A stretch of 64,000 nucleotides of DNA from Rhodopirellula sp. (lineage in GTDB: Bacteria > Planctomycetota > Planctomycetia > Pirellulales > Thermoguttaceae), in the NCBI GenBank assembly GCA_012728855.1, contig JAAYEH010000103.1, positions 24,994-88,993 on the forward strand. The letters are read 5' to 3'. Below, one piece after another: positions 8,884 through 17,773 of this stretch (positions within the stretch are counted from its first letter, which is position 1; every line of letters starts with the position of its first letter). The notes under the pieces were generated by a model. That model was given only the letters and a program-made list of their open reading frames with translations. It had not been told where the DNA came from and made no database searches. Made by a program: the position numbers and the translations under genes.

Positions 8884-10749
8884 ATGTGCGGTATCGTTGG
8901 ATATATCGGGTCGAACGACGCCACGGAATTTCTCCTCAGCGGGCTGCGTCGGCTGGAATACCGCGGCTACGACAGCGCGGGCCTTGCCGTGCCGGCGCCC
9001 GGCGGCTTTCGCCGCGTGCGAGCGGTCGGGCGGATCGACGAACTCGACCGCGAGTTACAGCAAACCCCCCTTGCGGGAAATGTCGGAATCGGGCATACCC
9101 GTTGGGCCACGCACGGTCCGGCGACCCTGGAAAACGCCCACCCGCACCTGGGAGGCGACGGCGCGGTTGCCGTTGTCCACAACGGTGTGATTGAAAACTT
9201 CCAGGCGATCAAGGATCGCTTAGAGGGGCAAGGCTACGTGTTCCGCTCCGCCACCGACACGGAGGTGATCGCCCATCTGATCAGCGATTGCCTCAAGCGG
9301 CAGCCGCCGGTGTCGGACATGGCGGCAAACCACTACGAACCGCTGGCGCTTGCCGTGCAAGCGGCCCTGTTGCAGCTTCAGGGAACCTACGGCCTGGTCG
9401 TCCTCTTCCGCGACTGGCCGGAGGTACTGATCGCCGCGCGGCTCGGCAGTCCGCTGATTGTCGGGGTGGGCAGCAGAGAGCATTACGTCGCCAGCGACTG
9501 TTCTCCCTTAGCCGGCTACACGGACCGGATCGTCTACCTCGCCGACAACGAGTTGGCGGTTCTCAGTGCCGATTCGCTGCGAGTGGTCCATCGCGATCAG
9601 GGGCACGTCCGCCATAGGATCAAGGTGCTCGATCTGGCCGCGGGCGACGTCGACCGCGGCGGCTACGCGCACTTCATGCTCAAGGAGATTTTCGAGCAGC
9701 CCGAATCGATCCGCAACGCGACCCGCGGCCGACTGGATCTCGACGCCGCCACGGCGAAGTTCGGCGGACTGAACCTCACCGCCCGGCAACTCCGCGGCGC
9801 GAAGCGGATTCTGCTGACCGGCTGCGGCACGAGTTGGCACGCGGCGCTGGTGGGCGAATACCAGATCGAGACCCTGGCTCGCCTTTCCGTCGAGGTGGAG
9901 TATGCCAGCGAGCTGCGCTATCGCAATCCGCCCTTGGACGACGATACGCTCGTTTTCGCCATTACGCAAAGCGGCGAGACGGCCGACACGCTCGCCGCGC
10001 TGCGTGAGATGAAACGCAAGGGACATCATGCGCTGGCCGTCTGCAATGTGGTCGGCAGCACGATCGCCAACGAGGCGGACGGCGGGATCTACCTTCATGC
10101 CGGCCCGGAGATCGGCGTCGCCTCGACCAAGGCGTTTACCTCCCAGTGTACCGTGCTGGCGATGCTCGCCCTCTATTTCGGCCGCCTGCGGCACCTCGGT
10201 TTCGACGACGGCATGCGGATCATTGGCGAGCTTCAGGCATTGCCCGACAAGGTCGCTGGCGCGCTGGGGACCAGCGCGAGGGTCCAGGAAATCGCCGCCC
10301 GCTACGCCGACTGCCAGACCTTTCTCTACCTGGGGCGGCAGTTCAACTTTCCCGCCGCGTTGGAGGGAGCGCTGAAACTGAAGGAAATCAGCTACATCCA
10401 TGCCGAAGGCTACCCGGCCGCCGAAATGAAACACGGCCCCATCGCTCTGGTCGACGAGCGAACGCCCAGCGTGTTTCTGATGCCGCGAGGCCCCGTCTAC
10501 GACAAGGTGATGGCCAACGTCCAGGAGATCAAGGCGCGAGGCGGCCCGGTCATCGCCGTCGTCTGCGAGGGAGATCGCGATGCCGCCCGCCTGGCCGACG
10601 AGGTGATCGAAATCCCGGCGACGGATGAGTTCCTGCAGCCGATCCTCTCGATCATCCCGCTGCAGCTCTTGGCCTATCACATCGCCGTCGCCCGCGGCTG
10701 CGACGTCGATAAGCCGCGCAATCTGGCCAAGAGTGTCACGGTGGAATAG
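8884..10749 (+). CDS. glmS: Glutamine--fructose-6-phosphate aminotransferase
   Basis: This 621-residue enzyme makes glucosamine-6-phosphate from fructose-6-phosphate and glutamine, the first step toward UDP-GlcNAc. The start is fixed by MCGIVGYIGS, because the Cys after the initiator Met is the glutaminase nucleophile; AAGGAAGGGG precedes it, so an in-frame start 21 bases upstream is rejected. The N-terminal Ntn amidotransferase domain shows HTRWATHGP and HNGVIENF. The two SIS sugar-isomerase domains follow (TGCGTSWHA; TQSGETADT; the EGALKLKEISY helix) and the C-terminus ends DKPRNLAKSVTVE, the canonical ending. Length is normal. It stands alone, facing a convergent gene across a palindrome. 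No glmS ribozyme could be recognised upstream. Confidence 0.97.
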   Translation: MCGIVGYIGSNDATEFLLSGLRRLEYRGYDSAGLAVPAPGGFRRVRAVGRIDELDRELQQTPLAGNVGIGHTRWATHGPATLENAHPHLGGDGAVAVVHNGVIENFQAIKDRLEGQGYVFRSATDTEVIAHLISDCLKRQPPVSDMAANHYEPLALAVQAALLQLQGTYGLVVLFRDWPEVLIAARLGSPLIVGVGSREHYVASDCSPLAGYTDRIVYLADNELAVLSADSLRVVHRDQGHVRHRIKVLDLAAGDVDRGGYAHFMLKEIFEQPESIRNATRGRLDLDAATAKFGGLNLTARQLRGAKRILLTGCGTSWHAALVGEYQIETLARLSVEVEYASELRYRNPPLDDDTLVFAITQSGETADTLAALREMKRKGHHALAVCNVVGSTIANEADGGIYLHAGPEIGVASTKAFTSQCTVLAMLALYFGRLRHLGFDDGMRIIGELQALPDKVAGALGTSARVQEIAARYADCQTFLYLGRQFNFPAALEGALKLKEISYIHAEGYPAAEMKHGPIALVDERTPSVFLMPRGPVYDKVMANVQEIKARGGPVIAVVCEGDRDAARLADEVIEIPATDEFLQPILSIIPLQLLAYHIAVARGCDVDKPRNLAKSVTVE

Positions 10750-10757
10750 AGATCGCC

Positions 10758-10820
10758 GCACTGCTTGGAGTTGTGGATAAGTCACTCCGGATGGATAACG
10801 CATTCAACTCCAAGCAGTGC
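10758..10820. terminator. Palindromic repeat between convergent genes
   Basis: Arms gcactgcttggagttg (10758-10773) and caactccaagcagtgc (10805-10820) are perfect complements. The stop codon of the leftward gene (10782-10784) lies in the loop, so the right arm is translated as its C-terminus. A second copy of the arm sequence lies near 4384-4407. It probably terminates glmS. Confidence 0.7.
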
Positions 10821-12830
10821 CACACCATTGTTGTTTCGCTGCCGGAATCGTGCAAGGTAATTCAGGTACGCACGGCCGTCGGCCAGTGCTGCGCGCTGGT
10901 GGTCGGTGAGAACCATCTTGGGCTGGCGCGACAGCGAAAGGCAGAATTGCACCAGGTCGGTCGTCGCCTCGGGCGACAAGGCGGCGCTGGACGGGTGCGG
11001 ACTGCCCGGCATTCCCGCGGCGATTCGCAGGTAGACTTGCTCCTTCTCCTGGCCGCCTTTGAAGGGTTCGTAGACAAGATCGCGAGCCCGCACGGGAAAT
11101 CCTCGCTCGTCGTACCAGCTTTGATCCGCCACCCCGGCGCCGTCCTTGCCGTGACAGGAGCCGCACCCCTGATCGAAATACGCTTTCTTTCCGGCCGCCA
11201 GCGATGACGGCGTTGCCGGTCCGATGACGGGGACCGCGATCGGATCGCCGGGGGATGTCAGAATCTCGACCGATTCCCGCACATCTTCCTCGTAGATATC
11301 TTCGCCTTGCGAGTTGAGCACGTCCACCAGCCGCTCGTGGAGTCCTTCGCGACGGAGGCGGTGGACTTCTTCGGCCAACTGGCGCAACTCGTCGCCGTCG
11401 AGATCGCTGTAGGAGGGCATCGAGGTTCCCGCGATCCCTCGCCGCAGCATCGTCACCGTGTCGTCCAGCGTGGGCGCGCCGCCCGGCGTCGACACCAGTC
11501 GGGCCGTCTCCCAGCGAAGGTCGCGCGGCGGAGGAAACAGGTGCCGCGCGGCAAGGCCGTTGCCGTCCCCTTCCGCACCATGACAAGCGCTGCAGTGCAA
11601 CTTGAAGAGGCGACGTCCCGGTGAAGATTCCTCCTCTCGGGCGGCAAGTCCGTTGGGCAAGGGCTCACGCGACGACATCTCGGTTTGGAGTTCCTGCGTC
11701 AGTCGCCTGACTTCCGCGGCAGCCGACGTATCGCCGGGATCGGCCGTCAGCCGGATGCGAAGGTCGCGGATTCGCGTCACTCGGTCTCCGAGGGCGGCGA
11801 CTCGCTGGAAGTACCGCTCGGCCTCGGCCGGTTTTCCTTGTAGACCAAGAAGCTGTATGGCGCTGACCAACAAGCGGGGATCCCGCGATTGTTCCACGCC
11901 CGCGCGTTGGAACCACCGTTCCGCGCCGGCTAGTTCGCCACGATCCAAGGCGATGCGTCCCATGTCCGCAACCGCCTCCGGGGGCGCGTCCGCCCTGCCG
12001 GCGATCGGCTCCAGAATTGCCTCGGCGCGATCCAACTGGCCCAACTTCCGGAGAATTCTCGCGGCGCCCACGGCGGCGGCGTCGCTGGCGGGAGAAACCG
12101 TGCCCAATGCGGCATATTGCCGCAGGGCCTGACGCAGTTGATCGTTATTCTCGAACATCTCGGCCAGTGCGAGGTGGGCCAGCTCGTGCCGCGGCTCCCG
12201 TGAAATCGCGGTCGCGTATTCTTCACGGGCTTGCTCGATATCGCCGAGAGATTCCCAATACTTGCCCCTCATGTACGCCACGTGCGGATCCGCGGGATAG
12301 TCGACGCTCCAGGCATCGAAGATCTGTTGCGCCAGGCTGTGGCGGCCGTTGGCCAGACAACCAAGGACGAAGGCGGCCGGTACGTCGTAGGCCGTCACGC
12401 CTTCTCCGGCCAACTCGGCCAACTGCGATTCTTCCCCTTCCCGCCAACCGCCGGTTTGGATGCGATAGAGTTGTCTTTCGCGTTCGATCCGCGCAGGGGA
12501 TACTTCCTTTCTCTCAGCCTCTCGCAAGGCATCCTGCCACCGGTCGACCTGGCGAAGCTGCCGAAAGCAAAAGGCCGCCATCATGTCGACCGTGCCATCC
12601 TCGGGGCTGCTCCAGGCCGCTCGCTGCAAGCAACGGCGAGCCTCGCTGATCGCGCCGATTCGCAGTTGGTGCAGGGCCGTTTGTTTGGTCCACAGCGAGT
12701 GAGCTTGGGGGGCGAAAAACGCCGCCGCGACAACCGCCAAGACCAGCGCGAGGCCCACCGCATGGTGACGGGAGAAATGCCGTCGTACCGGCTCTTTTCG
12801 CGTTGTCGGTCGTCTTGGCTTCGACTTCAT
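10782..12830 (-). CDS. TPR protein with two cytochrome c domains
   Basis: This 682-residue protein starts MKSKPRRPTTRKE, with an anchoring or signal hydrophobic segment at about residues 25-42. TPR-like repeats fill about 50-370 (for example DPHVAYMRGKYWESLGDIEQAR, HELAHLALAEMFENNDQLRQ). Two haem motifs follow: CSACH near residue 413 with GAEGDGNG, and CGSCH near 556 with GKDGAG. Each domain has a later Met in a MPSYS or MPGSPHP context as a possible sixth ligand. It is a longer paralogue of 1189-2763. The last 17 residues (after FRQR) are encoded by the palindromic repeat at 10758-10820 and have no counterpart in the paralogue, so the repeat has replaced the original stop. A periplasmic multi-haem scaffold is the likely role. 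Confidence 0.87.
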   Translation of the reverse strand: MKSKPRRPTTRKEPVRRHFSRHHAVGLALVLAVVAAAFFAPQAHSLWTKQTALHQLRIGAISEARRCLQRAAWSSPEDGTVDMMAAFCFRQLRQVDRWQDALREAERKEVSPARIERERQLYRIQTGGWREGEESQLAELAGEGVTAYDVPAAFVLGCLANGRHSLAQQIFDAWSVDYPADPHVAYMRGKYWESLGDIEQAREEYATAISREPRHELAHLALAEMFENNDQLRQALRQYAALGTVSPASDAAAVGAARILRKLGQLDRAEAILEPIAGRADAPPEAVADMGRIALDRGELAGAERWFQRAGVEQSRDPRLLVSAIQLLGLQGKPAEAERYFQRVAALGDRVTRIRDLRIRLTADPGDTSAAAEVRRLTQELQTEMSSREPLPNGLAAREEESSPGRRLFKLHCSACHGAEGDGNGLAARHLFPPPRDLRWETARLVSTPGGAPTLDDTVTMLRRGIAGTSMPSYSDLDGDELRQLAEEVHRLRREGLHERLVDVLNSQGEDIYEEDVRESVEILTSPGDPIAVPVIGPATPSSLAAGKKAYFDQGCGSCHGKDGAGVADQSWYDERGFPVRARDLVYEPFKGGQEKEQVYLRIAAGMPGSPHPSSAALSPEATTDLVQFCLSLSRQPKMVLTDHQRAALADGRAYLNYLARFRQRNNNGVALLGVECVIHPE

Positions 12831-12953
12831 TCACAGCCTTGCTACTTCTCCCCGCTAGGGGTAGAATCCTATCACCCCTGTGAAGGTCGTTTAGCGTACC
12901 GCAACCCCGTCCGAAATTCTACTCCACAGATCCCGGAAGCGGCAACAACCGGC

Positions 12954-14555
12954 ATGCATGGCAAACTCGCTGGTCAATGGATGGTTCGTGGCGCGATCGC
13001 CGCGATGGTGATCGGCATTGTCGCTTCGATCGCCGTCTGGAGGGCTTCGCGGCCACAGCCGTGGTATGGCGAGGCGGAGGTTCTCGGCGGCATGGCCCCG
13101 TCGCCTCCGGATACCGAAGCGATAACGTCGCGTATCACCGCATTCTGCGGCAACTGTCATGCGATGCCATTGCCGGAGAGCTTTCCTCGCGACGCATGGC
13201 ACGACGAGGTGCTTCGCGGCTACGAGTTCTACGCGCAGTCCGGCATGACGCATCTGGATCCGCCGCCGATTCACTCCACGGTAGAGTATTTCCGCTCACG
13301 CGCTCCGGAAGAATTCGTCTTCCCCACGCCTCCGGAAGCGGCAACCCCGCTGGGCGCTAACTTCCGGATGGAAAAGTGGCCTTCCGATCGCCACCCCGAC
13401 TTGGCGCCGGGCATCGCCCACGTGCGCTGGGCGCGTCTGCAGGCGGACGGTCCGCCGGTCTTGCTCGCCTGCGACATGCGCAATGGAGACGTGATGGCCG
13501 TCGACCCGAAGGATCCGGCCATGCCGCCCCGCGTTCTCGCTCGTTTGAACAATCCATGCCATGTCGAGCCGTGCGATCTCGACGGGGACAACGCCATCGA
13601 TCTCGTTGTGGCCGACCTGGGAAGCACCATTCCTTACGACCACGACTTCGGTCGCGTCGTCTGGCTCCGCCGCAACGAGCGGCAAGATGCGTTTGAGCCG
13701 GTCGTCGTGGCGTCCGGCCTGGGCCGAGTCGCCGACGTGCGGCCCGCCGACTTCGACGGCGACGGAGACGTCGACCTCGTCGTGGCGGATTTCGGGTTGC
13801 ACCGGACCGGACAGATCCTCTTACTGGAGAACGTGGCCGCTTCCGGTCGTGCTCCCGAGTTCCTGCCTCGCCGGATCGATCCGCGTCCCGGCCCGATCCA
13901 TGTTCCCGTGGTGGATCTGGACGGAGACGGCCGGCTCGATTTTCTGGCCCTCGTCAGTCAGGAATACGAATGCCTGGAAGCCTTCATGAACCGCGGTAGC
14001 GACGCCTCGGGGCAGCACGAGCATCCCTTCACGCGTATGCGGCTTTGGACCGGTCCCGATTTGACCTTCGGTTCCAGCGGCATCGAGCCGGCCGATTTGG
14101 ATCAGGACGGCGACATCGACGTGCTCTACACCAACGGCGATGCCTTCGACAACAACTACGTCAATCCGTCGCACGGCATTCAGTGGCTGGAAAACGCCGG
14201 AAACGAGCAGTTCGTCTACCACCGGCTCACCGACCTGATCGGCGCGTATAGCCCGCGGGCGGCTGATGTCGACCTCGACGGTGATTTGGACATCCTGGCG
14301 GTGGCGTGGCTGCCCGAGCAGGTCAAACCGGCTTCTTCTGGCGATCGGTCGCTGCCTTCGGTGGTATGCCTGGAGCAGACCGAACCGGGTGTGTTCGTGC
14401 GGCACACGCTGGACACGGGCACGCCGCGCTATCCGACCCTGGAGGTCGCCGATTTCGACGGCGACGGCGATTTCGATTTCGCCGTGGGGTTGCACACGAC
14501 GACCACGCGACAGTCCTCCCACTGGCTCGCCATCGGGTGGAACGAACTGAAGTAA
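12954..14555 (+). CDS. FG-GAP/VCBS beta-propeller protein with haem-binding motif
   Basis: From the ATG at 12954 (chosen because the 240-codon upstream extension is antisense to the preceding gene) this gives 533 residues starting MHGKLAGQWMVRGA. A membrane or signal segment covers about residues 9-29. A CGNCH haem-c motif lies at about 65-69, followed by MPLPESFPRDAWHDEV, the linker usual in this haem-FG-GAP family. The rest is about seven FG-GAP repeats with calcium-loop signatures DxDGDxxxD (DFDGDGDVDLVVADF, DLDQDGDIDVLYTN, DFDGDGDFDFAVG). It probably sits outside the cytoplasmic membrane. The sulfatase starts 16 bp downstream, which suggests an operon. The start is weakly supported: no clear Shine-Dalgarno. 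Confidence 0.85.
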   Translation: MHGKLAGQWMVRGAIAAMVIGIVASIAVWRASRPQPWYGEAEVLGGMAPSPPDTEAITSRITAFCGNCHAMPLPESFPRDAWHDEVLRGYEFYAQSGMTHLDPPPIHSTVEYFRSRAPEEFVFPTPPEAATPLGANFRMEKWPSDRHPDLAPGIAHVRWARLQADGPPVLLACDMRNGDVMAVDPKDPAMPPRVLARLNNPCHVEPCDLDGDNAIDLVVADLGSTIPYDHDFGRVVWLRRNERQDAFEPVVVASGLGRVADVRPADFDGDGDVDLVVADFGLHRTGQILLLENVAASGRAPEFLPRRIDPRPGPIHVPVVDLDGDGRLDFLALVSQEYECLEAFMNRGSDASGQHEHPFTRMRLWTGPDLTFGSSGIEPADLDQDGDIDVLYTNGDAFDNNYVNPSHGIQWLENAGNEQFVYHRLTDLIGAYSPRAADVDLDGDLDILAVAWLPEQVKPASSGDRSLPSVVCLEQTEPGVFVRHTLDTGTPRYPTLEVADFDGDGDFDFAVGLHTTTTRQSSHWLAIGWNELK

Positions 14556-14571
14556 CAAGAGGAGACTTACC

Positions 14572-16572
14572 ATGCGATGGCACGTTCGTTCAACGCCACC
14601 AATCATTTCAGTGCTCTTGGCATTCGCAGGACTCGTCGGCCCGACGTTCCAGGGTGTGGCCGAAGAGAAAGTCACTCCGGAGCCGATCCGCAATCCGACG
14701 ATTGAGCAATCCTCGCCCGGTTCGGATTGCCTGAAACCGGAAAAGGCATCGCGTCCCAATATCCTCTGGATCACTTGCGAGGATATGAGCCCGAATTTGG
14801 GCTGCTGGGGCGATCGATATGCCACCACGCCCCATATCGATCGGCTGGCCAACGAGAGCGTCCGCTACACCAACGCCTTCGCCACCGCCCCGGTCTGCTC
14901 GCCCACCCGGTCGTGCCTGATCACCGGCGTCTATGCCACGACCCTTGGCACGCAACGGCTTCGCTCCCAGTTTCCGATCCCGCGCCGGATCAGCGGTTTT
15001 CCCGCCTACCTCCGCGAAGCTGGCTACTACACCACCAACAACGTCAAGACCGACTACAACACGAGCAACGAGCCGGAGATCGTCAGGGCATCGTGGGATG
15101 CGTGTAGCGGCAAGGCCCACTGGCGGAACCGCGGCGATGGGCAGCCGTTTTTCAGTGTGTTCAACGATATGGTCACACACCAGGGGCCGACCAGCGTGTT
15201 TGCTTACGAAGAGTTTCAATCCAAGTTCCAGTCGAAACTTGCGCCCGACGAGATCCACGATCCTGCCACAGCCCCGGTCCCGCCCTACTGGCCCGACACG
15301 CCGATCACGAGGCGGACTGTCGCCCGCTACTACGACTGCATCACGCTGATGGACAAGAACGTCGGGCGGCTGCTGGCCGAAATCGATGAAGCCGGCCTGG
15401 CGGACGAAACGATCGTCTTCTTCTACTCGGATCACGGCGCGGGCCTTCCGCGGCACAAGCGGCTGCTGTTGGATTCCGGAATGCATGTGCCGCTTTTGAT
15501 TCGTTTCCCCCAAAAATACCGCCATCTGGCGCCGGCCGCCGCGGGCGAGACGGTCGATCGGCTGGTGAGCTTTGTCGACTTCGCCCCCACCGTGCTCAGT
15601 CTCTTGGAACTACCGATTCCCGAGTACATGCAGGGCGAGCCGTTTTTGGGCAAAGCGGCGGGGCAACCGCGGCGTTACGTCTTCGGGGCCAGAGACCGAG
15701 TGGACGAAGCCTACGACCTGGCCCGTTCCGTGCGCGACAAGCAATACCTCTACGTCCGCAACTACATGCCGCACCTCTGCTACAATCAGCCGGAGGGATT
15801 CTCCGATCAGTCGGAAGTTCGCCGCGAGATCACCCGCATGGCTGGCCTTGGCAAACTCAATGCCGCCCAACTCGCCTACGCCGGCCCCACGCGACCGCTG
15901 GAAGAGCTGTATGATACCGAGAAAGACCCGCAGCAACTCGATAATCTCGCCGGTCTGCCGGAATACCGGGAGGTCTTGGAGCGAATGCGCCAGGCCCATG
16001 GCCAGTGGATTGAGGAAACGCGCGACCTGGGATTCCTGTCTGAAACGGATAGCCGGTTGCGATCGGAGGGGGCAACGCCCTACGAAATGGCACGGCAGCC
16101 GGAAGAGTACCCGCAGCAGCGGATCGTGACGGCAGCGGGGCTGGTCGGACGCCCCGATGCCCTCGGTCGACAAGAGGCATTGCTCGGCGATGCGGACGCC
16201 GCGGTCCGCTACTGGGCGGCGGCGGGTTTGCGAGCGCAGGGCAACGCCGCGGCTTCCGCCGCACCGGCTCTGCGAAAGGCCCTTGCCGATCCGTCGGCGG
16301 CCGTGCGAATCGAGGCGGCAGGCGCCTTGGTAGCGATTGGCGACGATGAAAAGGCACTTCAGACGCTGGCGACCGAGTTGCAGGGCAAATCAGCCGACGC
16401 CGCAGTCCATGCCGCGCGAACCCTTCAACTTCTCGGCAAGCGTTCTCGGCCGCTGCGCCGAACGATCGAGACGGTCCTTCGCCAGGCGCCGCAGTCGGAA
16501 TTTCCGCCGGACACGCGGCTCTACCTCCGGTTTTCGCTGGAACCGTTGGTGCAGGCTTTCGATCAACCGTGA
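14572..16572 (+). CDS. Exported sulfatase with C-terminal HEAT repeats
   Basis: This 666-residue protein begins with a signal peptide (PPIISVLLAFAGLVGP) after an AGAGGAGA ribosome binding site. The sulfatase domain covers about residues 60-490: ILWITCEDMSPNLGCWG provides metal ligands, and Cys109 in CSPTR is the residue converted to formylglycine by a maturase encoded elsewhere. FYSDHGAGLPRHKRL is the second metal-binding motif and ELYDTEKDPQQLDNLAG the usual C-terminal sulfatase motif. After that come HEAT-like repeats (about 540-650: DAAVRYWAAAGLRAQGNAA, SAAVRIEAAGALVAIGDDE). It presumably removes sulfate from a sulfated glycan, but the substrate cannot be deduced. It is translated just downstream of the FG-GAP haem protein. 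Confidence 0.95.
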   Translation: MRWHVRSTPPIISVLLAFAGLVGPTFQGVAEEKVTPEPIRNPTIEQSSPGSDCLKPEKASRPNILWITCEDMSPNLGCWGDRYATTPHIDRLANESVRYTNAFATAPVCSPTRSCLITGVYATTLGTQRLRSQFPIPRRISGFPAYLREAGYYTTNNVKTDYNTSNEPEIVRASWDACSGKAHWRNRGDGQPFFSVFNDMVTHQGPTSVFAYEEFQSKFQSKLAPDEIHDPATAPVPPYWPDTPITRRTVARYYDCITLMDKNVGRLLAEIDEAGLADETIVFFYSDHGAGLPRHKRLLLDSGMHVPLLIRFPQKYRHLAPAAAGETVDRLVSFVDFAPTVLSLLELPIPEYMQGEPFLGKAAGQPRRYVFGARDRVDEAYDLARSVRDKQYLYVRNYMPHLCYNQPEGFSDQSEVRREITRMAGLGKLNAAQLAYAGPTRPLEELYDTEKDPQQLDNLAGLPEYREVLERMRQAHGQWIEETRDLGFLSETDSRLRSEGATPYEMARQPEEYPQQRIVTAAGLVGRPDALGRQEALLGDADAAVRYWAAAGLRAQGNAAASAAPALRKALADPSAAVRIEAAGALVAIGDDEKALQTLATELQGKSADAAVHAARTLQLLGKRSRPLRRTIETVLRQAPQSEFPPDTRLYLRFSLEPLVQAFDQP

Positions 16573-16661
16573 AGGCCGGTTGGAAGTGCGGTTCGGCGCT
16601 CGTGCTACGGCTGGCCGCAGATTATAATCATTGGGGTGTGCAGTTCTCGGGAGATTGAACC

Positions 16662-16952
16662 ATGACGGTAGCACTTGATACAATGCTGGCTAGCATCCCC
16701 GATATTTGCGGGGGACGGATTCGTATCGACGGAACGCGGATTACGGTGCATCGCATTGCCACGCTTTACAAGCAAGGGCAGAGCGCCGAGGAAGTTGCTC
16801 AGACGTATCCCCACCTATCGCTAGGCCAAGTGTACGCCGCTCTGGCATACTACCACGCCAATCGTGCAGAGATCGATTCGGAGTTGGCAGCCACCGACGC
16901 GCACTATGACGAATTGCGAAGCGAGAGCGTGGGGCAGAGCGACCCGTCATGA
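16662..16952 (+). CDS. DUF433-family antitoxin
   Basis: This 96-residue protein matches DUF433: PDICGGRIRIDGTRITVHRI, then a helix-turn-helix-like part YKQGQSAEEVAQTYPHLSLGQVYAALAYY. DUF433 proteins are usually the antitoxin partner of a DUF5615 PIN-like nuclease encoded immediately downstream with overlapping codons. That is exactly the arrangement here, since its TGA overlaps the ATG at 16949, but the partner is broken. A TATAAT at 16623-16628 could be the -10 element, and GGGAG lies about 10 bases before the ATG. Confidence 0.88.
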   Translation: MTVALDTMLASIPDICGGRIRIDGTRITVHRIATLYKQGQSAEEVAQTYPHLSLGQVYAALAYYHANRAEIDSELAATDAHYDELRSESVGQSDPS

Positions 16953-17135
16953 GCGACTCTCGTTTGTATGTGGACGAAGATGCATCGCGAGTATCTCGTC
17001 AAGGGCGTTAACCATTGCGGCATTCTCGTGCTCCCCGACCAACGGTGTACCATTGGCGAGAAAATCCGGCGCGTCGCCGGACTCCTCAGCCGCGTTACCG
17101 CGGAAGAGATGGTCAACCGCATGGAGTACCTTTAG
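16949..17135 (+). pseudogene. Broken DUF5615 PIN-like toxin
   Basis: The ATG at 16949 overlaps the antitoxin stop and starts MSDSRLYVDEDA, the usual DUF5615 N-terminus with its acidic pair. The frame stops at TAA (17009-17011) after 20 residues. In another frame, from about 16980, the DNA reads HREYLVKGVNHCGILVLPD and continues to VTAEEMVNRMEYL with a stop at 17133-17135, which is the family's normal C-terminus. About half the protein is therefore missing between the two parts and they are out of frame. I infer an internal deletion that removed the central catalytic part and inactivated the toxin. Confidence 0.75.
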
Positions 17136-17281
17136 GAAGGCGAGTCCGGTCGCTTTACCATTGCCTGCCTGACCGTCTTTGCTGAAACCGCTGTTGTTCG
17201 CTGCACATCGCGCTACAAAAACGCGATTTGCGAATCGCCGGCAGGAAAGAAGAGGAAAAACAGGGGGAACGCTAATTCTCA

Positions 17282-17327
17282 CTAATCCACGCTAATCTCG
17301 GAACCTCTCTGGATTAGCGTGGATTAG
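17282..17327. repeat. 16-bp inverted repeat (ctaatccacgctaatc)
   Basis: Perfect arms at 17282-17297 and 17312-17327 around a 14-nt loop, with partial extra copies (gctaattctcactaatcc) on the left. It lies between the broken toxin and the convergent membrane protein gene and may act as a bidirectional terminator. Confidence 0.6.
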
Positions 17328-17391
17328 CGCCTCTTCGTGTTCTCTGTTTGGCCCTTCGGACTTTTTGTGTCTCCGCGGCCATCGGCGCGGG

Positions 17392-17769
17392 TTACGACGT
17401 CGCCTCCGAGGCCGTATCGGTGGATGCCTTTTTTTCCATTCTCTTTGTGCGACACCACCAGACAAGTATGATCGCGATCGTGGCTAGTGTGAACGCCAAC
17501 TTGTTGATGAGCAGTCGATCGAACTCCAGAGGACTTCCGGCGAACCGAAACGATGGACATGTCCACCAGATCATCTCGACGATCCCGGGAATCGTCAGCG
17601 ACATTCCCACCCAGGAAGCTCCTTTCGACCGTAAGAAGATACCGATGAGGAATAGGGCGAAACCAAAGGCCCAGAACACGCGCAATTCCAGGATCTCTTT
17701 GCTTCTGTTTTCCTTTCGTGTTTTCGTACTTTCGTGATTCCCTTGCTTTTCGGTTCGCCCGTTCTCCAC
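17392..17769 (-). CDS. Small two-helix membrane protein
   Basis: The frame gives up to 125 residues. The first 30 (NHESTKTRKENRSKEI) look like translated intergenic repeat. The convincing part runs from a GTG at 17679 (VFWAFGFALFLIGIFLRSKG) and has two hydrophobic segments, about FWAFGFALFLIGIFL and KLAFTLATIAIILVWW, ending in a charged tail. The true start is therefore probably 17679 (95 residues) or close to it. A middle segment rich in Trp and Pro (MIWWTCPSF) links the helices. I do not recognise a family. Confidence 0.55.
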   Translation of the reverse strand: MENGRTEKQGNHESTKTRKENRSKEILELRVFWAFGFALFLIGIFLRSKGASWVGMSLTIPGIVEMIWWTCPSFRFAGSPLEFDRLLINKLAFTLATIAIILVWWCRTKRMEKKASTDTASEATS

Positions 17770-17773
17770 GCTA

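Noticed and set aside
8850..9194. Short plus-strand frames in the glmS 5' region
   Set aside because: They overlap the glmS N-terminus, whose start is fixed by the catalytic Cys.
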